NCBI GenBank assembly: GCA_012934845.2
Contig: WNNJ02000018.1
Span: 1 to 64,000, forward strand
Source: Pomphorhynchus laevis
Taxonomy: Eukaryota; Acanthocephala; Palaeacanthocephala; Echinorhynchida; Pomphorhynchidae
Direction: 5' to 3'
Length of the DNA: 64,000 nt
Shown here: one piece after another, positions 41,101 to 46,758 of the stretch
Numbering within the stretch: the first letter of the stretch is position 1
How the letters are laid out: each line of letters begins with the position of its first letter
Notes under the pieces: model-generated
The model's database searches: none
Told to the model about the DNA's origin: nothing
The model's input: only the letters and a program-made list of their open reading frames with translations
Translations under genes and position numbers: made by a program

Positions 41101-43109
41101 ATGTCATCAGCGTACACCACAAGACGTTGTTCGCGTTTTAATATTTTGAATAGATTAATGGTGGCAGCAAGATATAAGATGGGAGAAAGTAATGATCCTT
41201 GAGGTACACCCGTAATTGGGTAGAACTGACGCTCATCAGGGTCGTCTTCACAATTTTATATTTTAGCTTTAAGTAATATCGATAAATTATTGTTTAAAGT
41301 ATAAACATTAACTCTGTATAATATATAACCAGTTTCGACCAACGTCCTCGCCAAAACAGGACTGCAGCCCAATGTAACATATTTTATATGAGGTGACATC
41401 ATTATCCAATATAATCCTTTAGAATTCAAGCTGTTTACTATTTGAATCCCTTTAAGTATTTCCAATGTAACATTGATACATTAATCTAACACGAAATGTT
41501 TTATTAACTATTAATCCTCTCAGGTTTCTACTTAGAAGTTATCTGTTATTTTTAAAACCGTTAAAAATATCTTTTGGAAAAACTTGATTAAATTATAAAA
41601 ATAAATAAAAAATAATTAAAATATTTAATAAAAATATTTAATTAGTTAAATAATTAATAAAATAAAAATGAAAACGTCAAAATTTTCAATTGTAATTAAA
41701 ATTTTGTAATTTTAATTTTGAATTTGATTGCAAGAAACATCTAAAAATACAATGCCTAAGTTCTGACGAAAGTACAATGGCTTAGTTTAATAAGATTCGT
41801 CGTTTCTACATAAATTTAGAAATTTTATGCTTTTCATTAAGTCACTCAATTCATTAAGTTACTCATTATAAAAAGAGTGAATTTGTTATTGTATATCTAC
41901 TTAGGAAGTGGTAAAGGTTACAAGAAATGCATTATTCCTACAAATACAATTTCAAATAATATCGGATTTACTCTTGTTGGATGCTCAAAAGCACCTGGCA
42001 TATTTTATTGTAAAAATCCAATTCCAGATTCATGTGCACAATTGTCCGGTATGGAGGACGGGGATATGATAATTGACGTAAGATTTTCAGAGTAAAATTA
42101 TATTACCAAATAATTCTTGAAATGTTTAATGGTTAAATTTCTAAAATTTGCAAATTCCTGTTATCGTGCTTTGTTAAGTGTTAGAAAGTTTCACAAATTT
42201 TCTAACACTATCCGTTTATCTGCATGTATCTACCATGATAAAATTTAATACTTTCGCTTTAGGATATGTGCTTATATATAGCTTTGATTATGGCTTAAGT
42301 AAAAATCTTTTAAAACAATGATTGCCCCAAATAATTAAATCTGAAGTTGTTTAAATTATAAGTAAAATTTTGAAGCTGCAAAAGAATTTTATATTTTAAT
42401 CCTAGTAAAATTGTTAAAATATCCCTAATAAAAGGGATAAAATCGAAAATAGATTGTACCCAAAAGAAAAACATTGACAATTTGAATTAGTTTGCAATAT
42501 AAAATTATATTGTAGACTAATTATATGTAGGCTTATTATTTATGATTGCGTGTATCTGTTGTGCGTAATTTCTAGTGTATTATGCAATAGCTATGACAAA
42601 TAAAGGCAAACGAATTCAACACTATACATACTTTAAAGAGAATTTAATAAATACTCTGTCATATTGTAGAGAAGTGTGAAGATCCATGGTACCTTTCGTA
42701 TTTTTTAGCAAAATCCTAAAACTAAATAATATTTTTATCATTCAGACTTAACATTTGATAGTGACTTCATCGTTTTAGAAGATTTGTAAACTATTACTCT
42801 GCATCTTTTATTTACTTTTATTGGCTTATAATAGACAAGTTTTAAAATTTAAAATCCACGTATGTAATCTGCTATAATGAAGTGCACATCCCAATTATTT
42901 TAGGTTTTTGTATAAATGTGTAACAACGTTATTTTTTAATGTTTTATATAAATAATCATTAGCTACTGTTTTAATTATGGTTGCGTTTAGGTTAATGTTA
43001 AAAAACTTAAAAACATGAATGCTGATAAACTTCGTGAATGGATAGAAAAACTTGTAAAATATGAGTATTTCCTAGCTTTTGGAGTAATCCGACATGATAT
43101 GTTGAACAG
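8162..43109 (+). CDS. Multi-PDZ scaffold protein, 17 coding exons
   Basis: Seventeen exons join in one frame to encode about 1,186 residues with seven PDZ domains, at roughly residues 20-103, 228-315, 552-640, 665-750, 815-900, 920-1005 and 1092-1180. The carboxylate-binding loops read GLGL, WGIS, VGFQ, IGLR, IGVS, FGIT and IGFT. PDZ3 and PDZ4 have a histidine at or next to the start of helix B, as in class I PDZ domains. No signal peptide or membrane segment is visible, so it is a cytoplasmic scaffold that would cluster proteins by their C-terminal tails. PDZ1 resembles the NHERF/PDZK1 type, but the overall order matches no family I can name. Linkers are Ser/Gln/Lys-rich. The last exon ends in phase 2, so the coding region continues. 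Further exons are not certain; the gene at 58942 is a possible but weak continuation. Confidence 0.9.
8198..9621 (+). other. Intron 1 (1.4 kb)
   Basis: AT-rich. It contains a copy of the element also seen at 33694 (about 9178-9240) and three copies of CAGCAGGACGCTACT at about 9258-9310, the last forming part of a small hairpin. No gene seen. Confidence 0.7.
9622..10042 (+). CDS. PDZ gene exon 2: PDZ1
   Basis: The acceptor is TTTTTCAG and the donor GTAAAT; phase 0 in, phase 1 out. Residues about 13-152 hold the whole first PDZ domain: LRLCIVRNW at the first strand, GLGLHL as the peptide-binding loop, and GDRIIEINRIHV before helix B. A Ser/Thr-rich tail follows. The RLC-x2-RNW-x4-GLGL opening resembles NHERF-type PDZ domains. 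Confidence 0.92.
11283..11560 (+). repeat. RT-associated structured repeat, copy a
   Basis: A member of the dispersed family whose core reads GGGGCCGAAACCTGATAGC flanked by the arms of a helix. The right half carries GACTTTTATTTTAAATTT and AACTTGATATAAATT. The first helix arm is mutated here (GTTGCTACG). It is followed directly by a Penelope-like tail. Confidence 0.85.
11562..11700 (+). mobile_element. Penelope-like element 3' tail fragment
   Basis: The stretch AAACTAGGTTACT through AAATATATAAATCAACAC matches the end of the reverse transcriptase coding region and its 3' flank at 45290-45400, with scattered differences. Only this terminal 140 bp is present, a severe 5' truncation. It lies directly downstream of copy a of the structured repeat, the reverse of the order at 45.3-45.8 kb. 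Confidence 0.8.
15186..15395 (+). CDS. PDZ gene exon 3: linker
   Basis: A symmetric phase 1-1 exon with acceptor TCTACAG and donor GTAAGT. It encodes about 70 residues (153-222) between PDZ1 and PDZ2, acidic and likely helical (EFKDTLNSMKKQFETDW). No domain is recognised in it. Confidence 0.88.
15396..16629 (+). other. Intron 3 (1.2 kb), no gene seen
   Basis: AT-rich intron. A short inverted repeat around TTTTTCTCTTGTAA / TTACAAGAGAAAAAG lies near 16323-16368 beside a second one (CAAGGCGTCTT-type) to about 16395. Nothing else found. Confidence 0.6.
16630..16797 (+). CDS. PDZ gene exon 4: PDZ2 N-terminal part
   Basis: The acceptor is AAATTATAG and the donor GTAAGT; phase 1 in and out. It encodes residues 223-278 of PDZ2: HPVILEKSS, the binding loop EWGISVS, then SDISPGSPAAKA and RGHVIIQI. 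It stops exactly where the conserved turn before helix B should follow, so PDZ2 is split across two exons. Confidence 0.9.
16798..17852 (+). other. Intron 4 (about 1.05 kb)
   Basis: AT-rich, no gene. Its 3' end is a problem: the required reading frame of exon 5 is closed by a TGA at 17850-17852, and there is no AG between there and the start of the conserved PDZ2 sequence. Confidence 0.6.
17857..18210 (+). CDS. PDZ gene exon 5: PDZ2 C-terminal part and linker
   Basis: The 5' edge is uncertain by about 15 bp. The frame reads IDVYFDTKMQLKRKL then GDDVVLHLPYKKL, which is the last half of PDZ2 (strand, helix B, final strand), followed by a Ser/Arg-rich linker ending SRDSISD. The donor is GTAAGT in phase 1. 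The homology makes the exon secure even though no canonical acceptor AG fits the frame. Confidence 0.75.
18443..18502 (+). CDS. PDZ gene exon 6: short linker
   Basis: A 60-bp symmetric phase 1-1 exon with acceptor CAATACTAG and donor GTAAAT. It encodes about 20 residues rich in His, Gln and Arg (HPQHLFHTQTRQSIDRPKS). Confidence 0.8.
18551..18616 (+). CDS. PDZ gene exon 7: short linker
   Basis: A 66-bp symmetric phase 1-1 exon, separated from exon 6 by a 48-bp intron. It encodes about 22 residues ending in a serine run (DSSSSEST). The donor is GTAGCA. Confidence 0.8.
19682..19995 (+). repeat. RT-associated structured repeat, copy b
   Basis: Begins GGCCATGCTGCTATGTTGAG, with the core GGGGTCGAAACATGATAGC and the second helix arm CATAGCA. 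It ends near the AAGTACGTAACTCAATTAGC junction. The first helix (CTGCTATG/CATAGCA) is kept apart from its last pair. Confidence 0.88.
20005..20235 (-). mobile_element. LINE 3' coding fragment
   Basis: On the minus strand the reading gives LQWYGHLFRAN, a G+R/TSD/MKTK segment and QMEKIFKSSGPRPP, the layout seen at the C-terminal end of many LINE reverse transcriptases (WxGHxxR, then a basic RPK-like stretch, then a DR.xW.K region). Several stops interrupt it. It sits exactly between oppositely oriented copies b and c of the structured repeat. Confidence 0.5.
20268..20541 (-). repeat. RT-associated structured repeat, copy c
   Basis: Minus-strand copy. It contains TAGAGGTCATCAGGAGGAAC and TATCAGATTTCGGCCCC, the complement of the family core. 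It is joined head to head with a partial plus-strand copy at 20542-20670, so the two form an inverted pair. Confidence 0.88.
20542..20670 (+). repeat. RT-associated structured repeat, partial copy d
   Basis: Only the right half is present, from GACTTTTATTTTAAATTTC to TACGTAGACTCTGTTA. It abuts copy c directly. Confidence 0.75.
21470..21665 (-). repeat. RT-associated structured repeat, diverged copy e
   Basis: A minus-strand copy recognisable from CAACAAAGCAGCGAGGCCAA and GCTAATGATGTATTTCATC. The core around CGAAAC is decayed (ATGCAAC in sense). Confidence 0.65.
21860..22145 (-). repeat. RT-associated structured repeat, truncated copy f
   Basis: A minus-strand copy with the AAGTTAAAATAAAAAATTG and AGGAGGAACTGTTATACTAT blocks. 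It stops just after the sense CGAAAC and so lacks the first helix arm. Confidence 0.8.
22290..22442 (-). repeat. Right half of structured repeat leading into the array
   Basis: Carries the family blocks ATATCAAGTTAAAATTTAAA and CAACTGACTAATGAATAACA, in the order expected for a minus-strand copy. It flows straight into the first 108-bp unit, showing that the array grew inside a copy of this family. Confidence 0.8.
22440..23614 (-). repeat. 108-bp tandem array, eleven copies
   Basis: Units start every 108 bp, at 22443, 22551, 22659 and so on to 23523. Ten are full and the eleventh runs into unique flank after CATACTAATGACG. Only one base differs by eye (Q to K codon in the tenth copy). Each unit holds the core of the structured repeat (minus strand). 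Every junction carries CTATAAACCTTAT, three A, then its exact complement, a 13-bp-arm palindrome. Because 108 is divisible by three, one plus-strand frame stays open for 399 codons from 22415, as repeats of 36 residues. I regard that frame as a by-product of the period, not as a gene. Confidence 0.95.
24103..24183 (+). CDS. PDZ gene exon 8: linker
   Basis: An 81-bp symmetric phase 1-1 exon with acceptor GGAATTTAG and donor GTATGA. It encodes about 27 residues rich in Pro, Tyr and Lys (TPTQKPPASLEHSPDYKL). Confidence 0.8.
24316..24558 (+). CDS. PDZ gene exon 9: Gln/Pro-rich linker
   Basis: A symmetric phase 1-1 exon of about 81 residues. It contains an 8-residue motif, QPQVGFTQ, repeated in tandem with a third partial copy; the DNA repeat is 24 bp. 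Low complexity, probably disordered. The donor is GTAAAT. Confidence 0.85.
24559..28682 (+). other. Intron 9 (4.1 kb)
   Basis: AT-rich apart from a GC-richer block at about 25500-26880, listed separately. The remaining parts (24559-25500 and 26880-28682) show short internal AT repeats only, such as a CTTTATTCCGAATAA motif seen twice near 24870 and 25020. Confidence 0.7.
25515..26860. mobile_element. GC-richer relic bounded by about 220-bp direct repeats
   Basis: About 25515-25735 and 26640-26855 are diverged direct repeats sharing ATACAAGGGCAACCATT, GCGGCAGCTGTGAAAA, GAGTATTCTTTTTACCAG and CTACGTCGATCGGTAG. The 900 bp between them reads on the plus strand as a stop-ridden former coding region (HRVAKLFSRHCAFVIPLEK, then TVSSCAIANDSTPTPEWP). 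I do not recognise the protein. The composition and repeats mark an old insertion of unknown class; no breaks are itemised because LTR kinship is not excluded. Confidence 0.5.
28683..28900 (+). CDS. PDZ gene exon 10: PDZ3 N-terminal part
   Basis: The acceptor is CTTTTATAG in phase 1, and the donor GTTTTG in phase 0. It encodes RIIRIPKS, the binding loop TPVGFQLKTF, an AGVQEGDKLISIDGTSV stretch and the start of helix B (LQHEE). The domain continues across a 50-bp intron. Confidence 0.9.
28951..29065 (+). CDS. PDZ gene exon 11: PDZ3 C-terminal part
   Basis: Phase 0 in, phase 1 out (GTAAGT). It completes helix B (VLAMLKKD) and the last strand (VLTVEVIEDD), then a short linker with PEPVRQE. Confidence 0.9.
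29145..29159 (+). CDS. PDZ gene exon 12: 15-bp microexon
   Basis: CACCTACTGATTCAG lies between CTTCTTTAG and GTAAAT and keeps phase 1 on both sides. It would add five residues (PPTDS plus a split codon). Skipping it also keeps the frame, so it may be optional. Only transcript data could settle it. Confidence 0.5.
29201..29650 (+). CDS. PDZ gene exon 13: PDZ4 and linker
   Basis: A symmetric phase 1-1 exon preceded by a 41-bp intron. PDZ4 lies whole within it: TFTVEVDSN, the loop SSIGLRLT, AGLKRGDLVVNVNGENV, and a helix B opening NHQHAFGALRQ with a class I histidine. A Ser/Lys/Gln-rich linker follows. An alternative acceptor 12 bp upstream (TTATTCAG at about 29188) would add four residues but would need a 29-bp intron. 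Confidence 0.9.
29704..29985 (+). CDS. PDZ gene exon 14: PDZ5
   Basis: A symmetric phase 1-1 exon after a 53-bp intron. It holds one entire PDZ domain: VRICVLTG, the loop NPIGVSLKD, AGLNIGDYVLKINGTDV, helix B FSEIKSMI and LELSVLKS. The donor is GTGAAT. Confidence 0.92.
31580..33290 (+). mobile_element. LINE relic with RT and restriction-like endonuclease region
   Basis: GC content rises sharply here. Plus-strand frames give, in order, RPLPIKFGVEV, LNNAFNALSREAM (RT motif A region), GVQQGDPLG (with one change; motif B) and FNL-x-SLDD (motif C). After a long gap come GRHELDYRKVKARFSKHA (a HELSC-like zinc knuckle region that has lost its last Cys) and KRPDGATL with LLVW about 13 residues further on. 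The PD...LVW pattern suits the C-terminal restriction-like endonuclease of early-branching LINEs. Many stops and frame changes show it is dead. The clade is not certain. Confidence 0.75.
33694..33838. mobile_element. Foldback (MITE-like) element
   Basis: Two arms of about 50 bp face each other around 33770. The left contains TTCTTGTTGTGGCACGACAT and the right its near complement ATGTCGTGCAACAACAAGAA. The left portion, from GATTGCATCTGTGAGCTGAAA, is shared with 9178-9240 in intron 1, so this is a dispersed element. No target-site duplication is obvious. Confidence 0.7.
34215..35107 (-). mobile_element. LINE relic, RT motif C region to C-terminus
   Basis: The minus strand encodes YADNTTALFSGRRCKDVVSD (RT motif C, YADD form altered), then KDQLPICNLILNSAKSQVV, and nearer the 3' end FFSRGRPPEQRLKFLKLF with SRLPSIVRADWTLRG. 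The upstream segment with GVP and the FLLP region (motif B) is tandemly repeated, with units of about 164 bp starting near 34705, 34869 and 35034. The same family lies at 40565-41250. Stops and frame changes make it inactive. The YADD and ISRFFLxLKDQLP layout suggests a jockey- or I-like LINE, but the clade is not proven. Confidence 0.75.
35837..37150 (-). pseudogene. hAT transposase relic (ZBED5/FAM200-like)
   Basis: Minus-strand frames give, in order, FAAVTNVVKFI with RSLNHRQFNTLL, then WVSNLGFTVDATALTNKLNIKL, then FPHPERDAKW and finally YVCEQTFSLINFNKFKH followed by SDMQSDLSALVQSKI. This is the order of the C-terminal half of hAT transposases of the ZBED5/FAM200/GTF2IRD2 kind; the YxCEQxFS segment begins the dimerisation domain. 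Multiple stops and frame changes break it. No zinc-finger BED domain or terminal repeats were found. Confidence 0.75.
38289..38837 (+). CDS. PDZ gene exon 15: PDZ6 and basic linker
   Basis: A symmetric phase 1-1 exon with acceptor CTGTTTAG and donor GTAATT. PDZ6 has the loop DHFGITFEA, SAGEKSGFTINDIILSIND and helix B INEVLDTLLRE. About 80 residues follow, rich in Lys, Arg and Ser and ending in a basic cluster (KKYSIGKKMKKSLIKRK), perhaps a membrane-lipid or nuclear-targeting patch. The acceptor fits exon 14 in phase although 8.3 kb lie between. Confidence 0.88.
38838..41904 (+). other. Intron 15 (3.1 kb)
   Basis: AT-rich, with a LINE relic at 40565-41250. The rest, including 38838-40560, shows no gene or clear repeat. 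Confidence 0.75.
40565..41250 (-). mobile_element. LINE relic, second copy of the 34.2-kb family
   Basis: On the minus strand it reads DDPDERQFYPITGVPQGSLL (RT motif B), VVYADDITALFTGHRCKD (motif C, intact YADD), FFLRLKDQLP, KYLGFTVTVNW, LKRILKKAR and FFSRGRPPEQRLRFLKLLVS. It is better preserved than the copy at 34.2-35.1 kb, with only a few stops. Both copies begin near the same DDPD codons, so they may share a 5' truncation point. Confidence 0.85.
41905..42077 (+). CDS. PDZ gene exon 16: PDZ7 N-terminal part
   Basis: The acceptor is CTACTTAG in phase 1, and the donor GTAAGA in phase 0. It encodes KKCIIPTNT, the loop NNIGFTLVGC and MEDGDMIID. The last PDZ is Cys-rich (four cysteines in about 60 residues), unlike the others. 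Confidence 0.88.
42078..42990 (+). other. Intron 16 (0.9 kb), nothing seen
   Basis: AT-rich intron without recognisable genes or repeats. Confidence 0.6.
42991..43109 (+). CDS. PDZ gene exon 17: PDZ7 C-terminal part
   Basis: The acceptor is TTGCGTTTAG and the donor GTAGAT. It continues GDMIID with VNVKKLKNMNADKLREWIE and LAFGVIRHDM, that is, the last turn, helix B and final strand of PDZ7. It ends in phase 2, so at least one more exon must exist downstream. Confidence 0.88.
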
Positions 43110-43736
43110 GTAGATTCACATTACGGTATTTTAATGTTTAAAAGCGATTACGTTGAATATTTTGTATAATATGTATTTGATATATTAACTTCTGCATATT
43201 CATGGTTCACAAGAATATGACTATACACAAACAATTGATAAAGCTGGTTTCAAGAGCAAAACGTTTTAAATAATATTTTATTCTTTGTTTTGATGGTGTA
43301 ACGTTATTACTTAATATATAATAGGTAAACTATTAATAAAGACCCCGATTTGAAGCAAATATTTTCTTAAGACGTTCTGCTCAAATGAGTTCCCTTAATC
43401 TACAACAAAGGCACATATTATGAAATAAAAATAATAATTTGAATAATTTTGTAATGTTCTCTTATTTCCACATATCATTTATAAATGTGTTCAACAATAT
43501 TTATACCATATGTTTCGTCTCTCATTAATTTACCAACCATTCGTTCTAGTGTTTGACGGTCTTTGAGCTTTTTCTTTTCACCTCGATAAATCACGTAATT
43601 AAATATAATATTATCACTTAATCAAATATATTATCATTTCAAAATAATATCATTATTAATAATAACGTTAGACAACTAGTCGAAATCCTCTCTGGACTCA
43701 TTTATATATTATATTTTTATAGATGTAATATTGCCA

Positions 43737-44145
43737 ATCATCTATTAATATATAATTATATATTTAATTATATATAATGCAATAAAAGTAAAACGAAAGT
43801 ATACTACAATAAGGTATGATCCAACTAATAATAAAAAACCGTGTCTAATTTTACATATATTTACATACTTTAAAATGTAGCAAATAAAAAAGTATTTTTT
43901 AAATTTTATTAAATAGTTGATAATGATCCATATTACTGATAAAGAATTATTGGAGCTGGATCAAAGAAAATAAAAATTATTTTTGATATTTCGCTAACTT
44001 TTGTTAGCATCTTCAGAAAATTACCGAAGGTAATTTTCTGATGAGGTATGTATCTTATTCTAAGATACATACTAGCTAATTTAATATGTATCTTATTATG
44101 TATCTTAATATGTATCTTATTCTAAGATACATATTAGCTAATTTA
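43737..44145 (+). repeat. 409-bp inverted repeat, left arm
   Basis: Matches the reverse complement of 52587-52995 over its whole length with equal size and, by eye, about one clear mismatch (GAGG against GACG near 44043). It includes GAATTATTGGAGCTGGATC, a hairpin of the form AAAATTACC/GGTAATTTT, and repeats of TATGTATCTTA. The reverse transcriptase frame starts inside or just after its right end. Confidence 0.9.
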
Positions 44146-45347
44146 TGCAAAAAACTTTATTACGATATACTAATGAAAGAGGTTAATTCTAATGATGTAA
44201 ATGTAAATCCAACATATGAACGTAGTGAGTTGAGTTTAGAAACAATTATTACAAGTCACTGTTCTATAATGGATAAAAAGGGTATAAAGGTTGAATTAGA
44301 TAATAAAACTATACCTATATTATATTGGAATCCAAAATTACATAAAAATCCAATAAAACCTAGGTTCATATGTAGTGCGTTTAAATGTACATTAAAACCA
44401 CTTTCTGTCTATATGAATAAAATACTTAAAGTAATTAAAGCACATTTTAAAAAATATTGCAAGGTAATCGAAATTAATACTGGTATAAAACACTATTTCA
44501 GTATTAATTCAATAAAAGAATTTTTAGAACAGACAAAAGGAATAAATTTTCAAAATATAAATACATACGATTTTTGTACGCTTTATACAAATCTTGGTTT
44601 AGTAGATATTAAAGAAGCGTTAGTAAAATTAATTAATCTTATATTCGGAAAAAGATATACATATATATGTTATAATAATTATAACGCCTATCTAACAAAA
44701 ATTAAACCATCAATAAATATAAATATATGGATAAAATTGAATTAATAGAATCCTTAAATATTTTGATAAATCAAAATTATTTTAAAGTAGGGACATCTAT
44801 ATTTAGACAAGTAAAAGGTGTTCCAATGGGTGGTAATAGTAGCCCAATTATAGCTGACTTGTTTTTAAGCTTTATAGAATATGAATTTGTTCATAACTGT
44901 GTAAAAACTAAATCTAAACAATATAAATATATGAAATATATGTTTCGATACATTGATGATATATGTGTATTTAATTCTAATAATTTTTATTCAATTAGTG
45001 AGCACATTTATCCAGAAAGCCTTATTCTTAACAAAACCAATATTAATGATAAAGAAGGTGTATATCTAGATATGAACATTAAATTAACATTAACTAAAAC
45101 TACTATTAATTATTATCGTAAAGATGACCTATTTAAATTTACAAGAAACATATTTTTGCATGAGCATTCATGCATATCATATAATATAAAATATAATACA
45201 TTAAATAATGAAATTTTAAGAATTGCAACAATATGTAATGATATTGGCTTTCTTAAAAATCATTTAAATAATTTAATAGATACATATTTTAAACTAGGTT
45301 ACTATAAAAATAACATCAAGCAGAAAATAGTAAAATATATAAATTAA
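44086..45347 (+). mobile_element. Penelope-like reverse transcriptase
   Basis: Two overlapping plus-strand frames, about 44086-44745 and 44727-45347, cover an RT core. The first holds ILYWNPKLHKNP and KPRFICSAF (the LHK motif before the RT fingers) and YDFCTLYTNL (motif A). The second has KGVPMGGNSSP (motif B) and RYIDDICVFN (motif C, the YIDD catalytic pair), then YLDMNIKL, a YRKDD region and NDIGFLKNHL near the end. These suit Penelope-like RTs, perhaps the Naiad-like or endonuclease-lacking branches. No endonuclease is attached. The split into two frames suggests a non-functional copy, though base composition equals its surroundings. Confidence 0.85.
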
Positions 45348-45449
45348 CACAATAATATAAAGAATAAATTTAAACTCTTAAGTGGCAAATTTTTATGGAT
45401 GGATAATAAATAATATACTTTGTATTAGAATAAGATACTAGATAGTTAT

Positions 45450-45800
45450 TTCAGAGGAAATACATCATTAGCATGCATTTGGCCCCGCTGCTATGTTGGG
45501 TAGAGGAGTTAGGGGCCGAAACCTGATAGCATAGCAGTTCCTCCTGATGACCTCTAATTCTTATTCTGATACAACGTCTGTTATTTATTAGTCAATTCAT
45601 AAAAATGACGTTTATTTTAAATTTTATTTTTTATTTTTTATTTTTTTTATTTTTTAACTTGATTTAAATTATAGAAAATCTAAAAACAATTATTAATTTT
45701 ATTATTTAATTATTAAATTTTGATTTAGCATTATTATGTTTTGTTTATTTTATTATTATATAACAATACGTAGACTCAGTTAGCTGATTTAATTAATTAT
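45450..45800 (+). repeat. RT-associated structured repeat, copy h
   Basis: The best-preserved sense copy. It starts at GGCCCCGCTGCTATGTTGGG, has the core GGGGCCGAAACCTGATAGC with second arm CATAGCAG, then CTCCTGATGACCTC, and ends at GTAGACTCAGTTAGCTG. It begins about 100 bp after the RT stop codon, in the position expected of the terminal pseudo-LTR of a Penelope-like element. Confidence 0.9.
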
Positions 45801-45879
45801 TGAAGCTTGATCAAAGAAAATAGGATTTTTTTTAAATTCTTTAGAATTTCATTAAAAAATAACGCCTATTCACCATAAA

Positions 45880-45995
45880 TGGGCAATTATTAGGTTTATC
45901 ATGTTATTAGGTTTCGGCTCCTATTCCTCGATCCAACATAGCAGCGGAATCAAATACATGCTAATGACTATTTCCTCTGATGAAATTTGATTATT
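45880..45995 (-). repeat. RT-associated structured repeat, core-only copy i
   Basis: Minus-strand fragment. In sense it reads GCTGCTATGTTGGATCGAGG and GGAGCCGAAACC. The outer parts of the family are missing. Confidence 0.75.
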
Positions 45996-46059
45996 AAGTA
46001 TCTTATTCTAATACTTAATCCCCGCTTAATAACACAATATAACCCCTCTATTAGCATCT

Positions 46060-46560
46060 TCAGGAAATTACTAAAGGTGATTTTCTGAAGATGCTAATAG
46101 AAATTACCGAAATATCAAAAATAATTTCTTCTTTTCTTTGATCCAGCTCCAATAATTTTTTATCAATAATGGATCAGTATCAACTATTTAGAACAAATTT
46201 TAATTTTTTATTTTTATAGATGTTACGTTACAACAATCTATTTGTGTAATTGCATTGGTTTAGGAGATGACAGTATTATAATTGCACGATTTTCGTATAT
46301 CATTATTAATTGAGACTTTTGGTCAATTACTTTTATTACAATTATTTTGCGAATTGTAATTTATAACTTTTATATTTTTGTTTCGTATAAAAGTTTCTAT
46401 ATTTTTTTAAATAGTTGATACTGATCCATTATTGATAAATAATTATTGGAGCTGGATAAAAGAAAGAAGGAAAATTTTTATTTGATCTTAAATTTGAAAT
46501 TAATTATTCATACTAAATTTGAAAAGTTCAGAACATTACTGTAATTTTCTGAAGATGCTA
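46060..46560. repeat. Diverged copies of the 409-bp arm sequence
   Basis: About 46070-46195 carries TTTTCTGAAGATGCTAAT and CTTTGATCCAGCTCCAATAA in the orientation of the right arm. About 46415-46560 carries TTTAAATAGTTGATACTGAT and TATTGGAGCTGGAT in the left-arm orientation. Both are more diverged than the two arms themselves, so they are older insertions. Confidence 0.75.
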
Positions 46561-46594
46561 ATAAATAATAAATTATAATAAATAACAAGACAAA

Positions 46595-46758
46595 GAATTA
46601 TTGGAGCTGGATCAAAAAATGGAAAATTTTATATGATATTTCATTAGCTTTTGTTAGCATCTTCAGAAATTTCCAATTGTAATTTTCTGAAGATGCTAAC
46701 AAAAGTTAGCGAAATATTAAAAAATGTACTCTTTTCTTTGATCCAGCTCCAATAATTC
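46595..46758. mobile_element. 164-bp palindromic foldback of the arm sequence
   Basis: Starts GAATTATTGGAGCTGGATC and ends with its exact complement. The inner parts TTAGCTTTTGTTAGCATCTTC and GAAGATGCTAACAAAAGTTAG also pair. It is a short inverted dimer of the sequence at the end of the 409-bp arms, resembling a MITE, but built from the Penelope-linked end. Confidence 0.8.

Noticed and set aside
45544-45551. CTGATGA in the structured repeat as the catalytic core of an active hammerhead ribozyme
   Set aside because: It lies after, not before, the GAAAC, and several copies have changed it (CTGATAA, AAATGA). A type II order would leave too little room for stems I and III. Only a decayed type I fold remains plausible.
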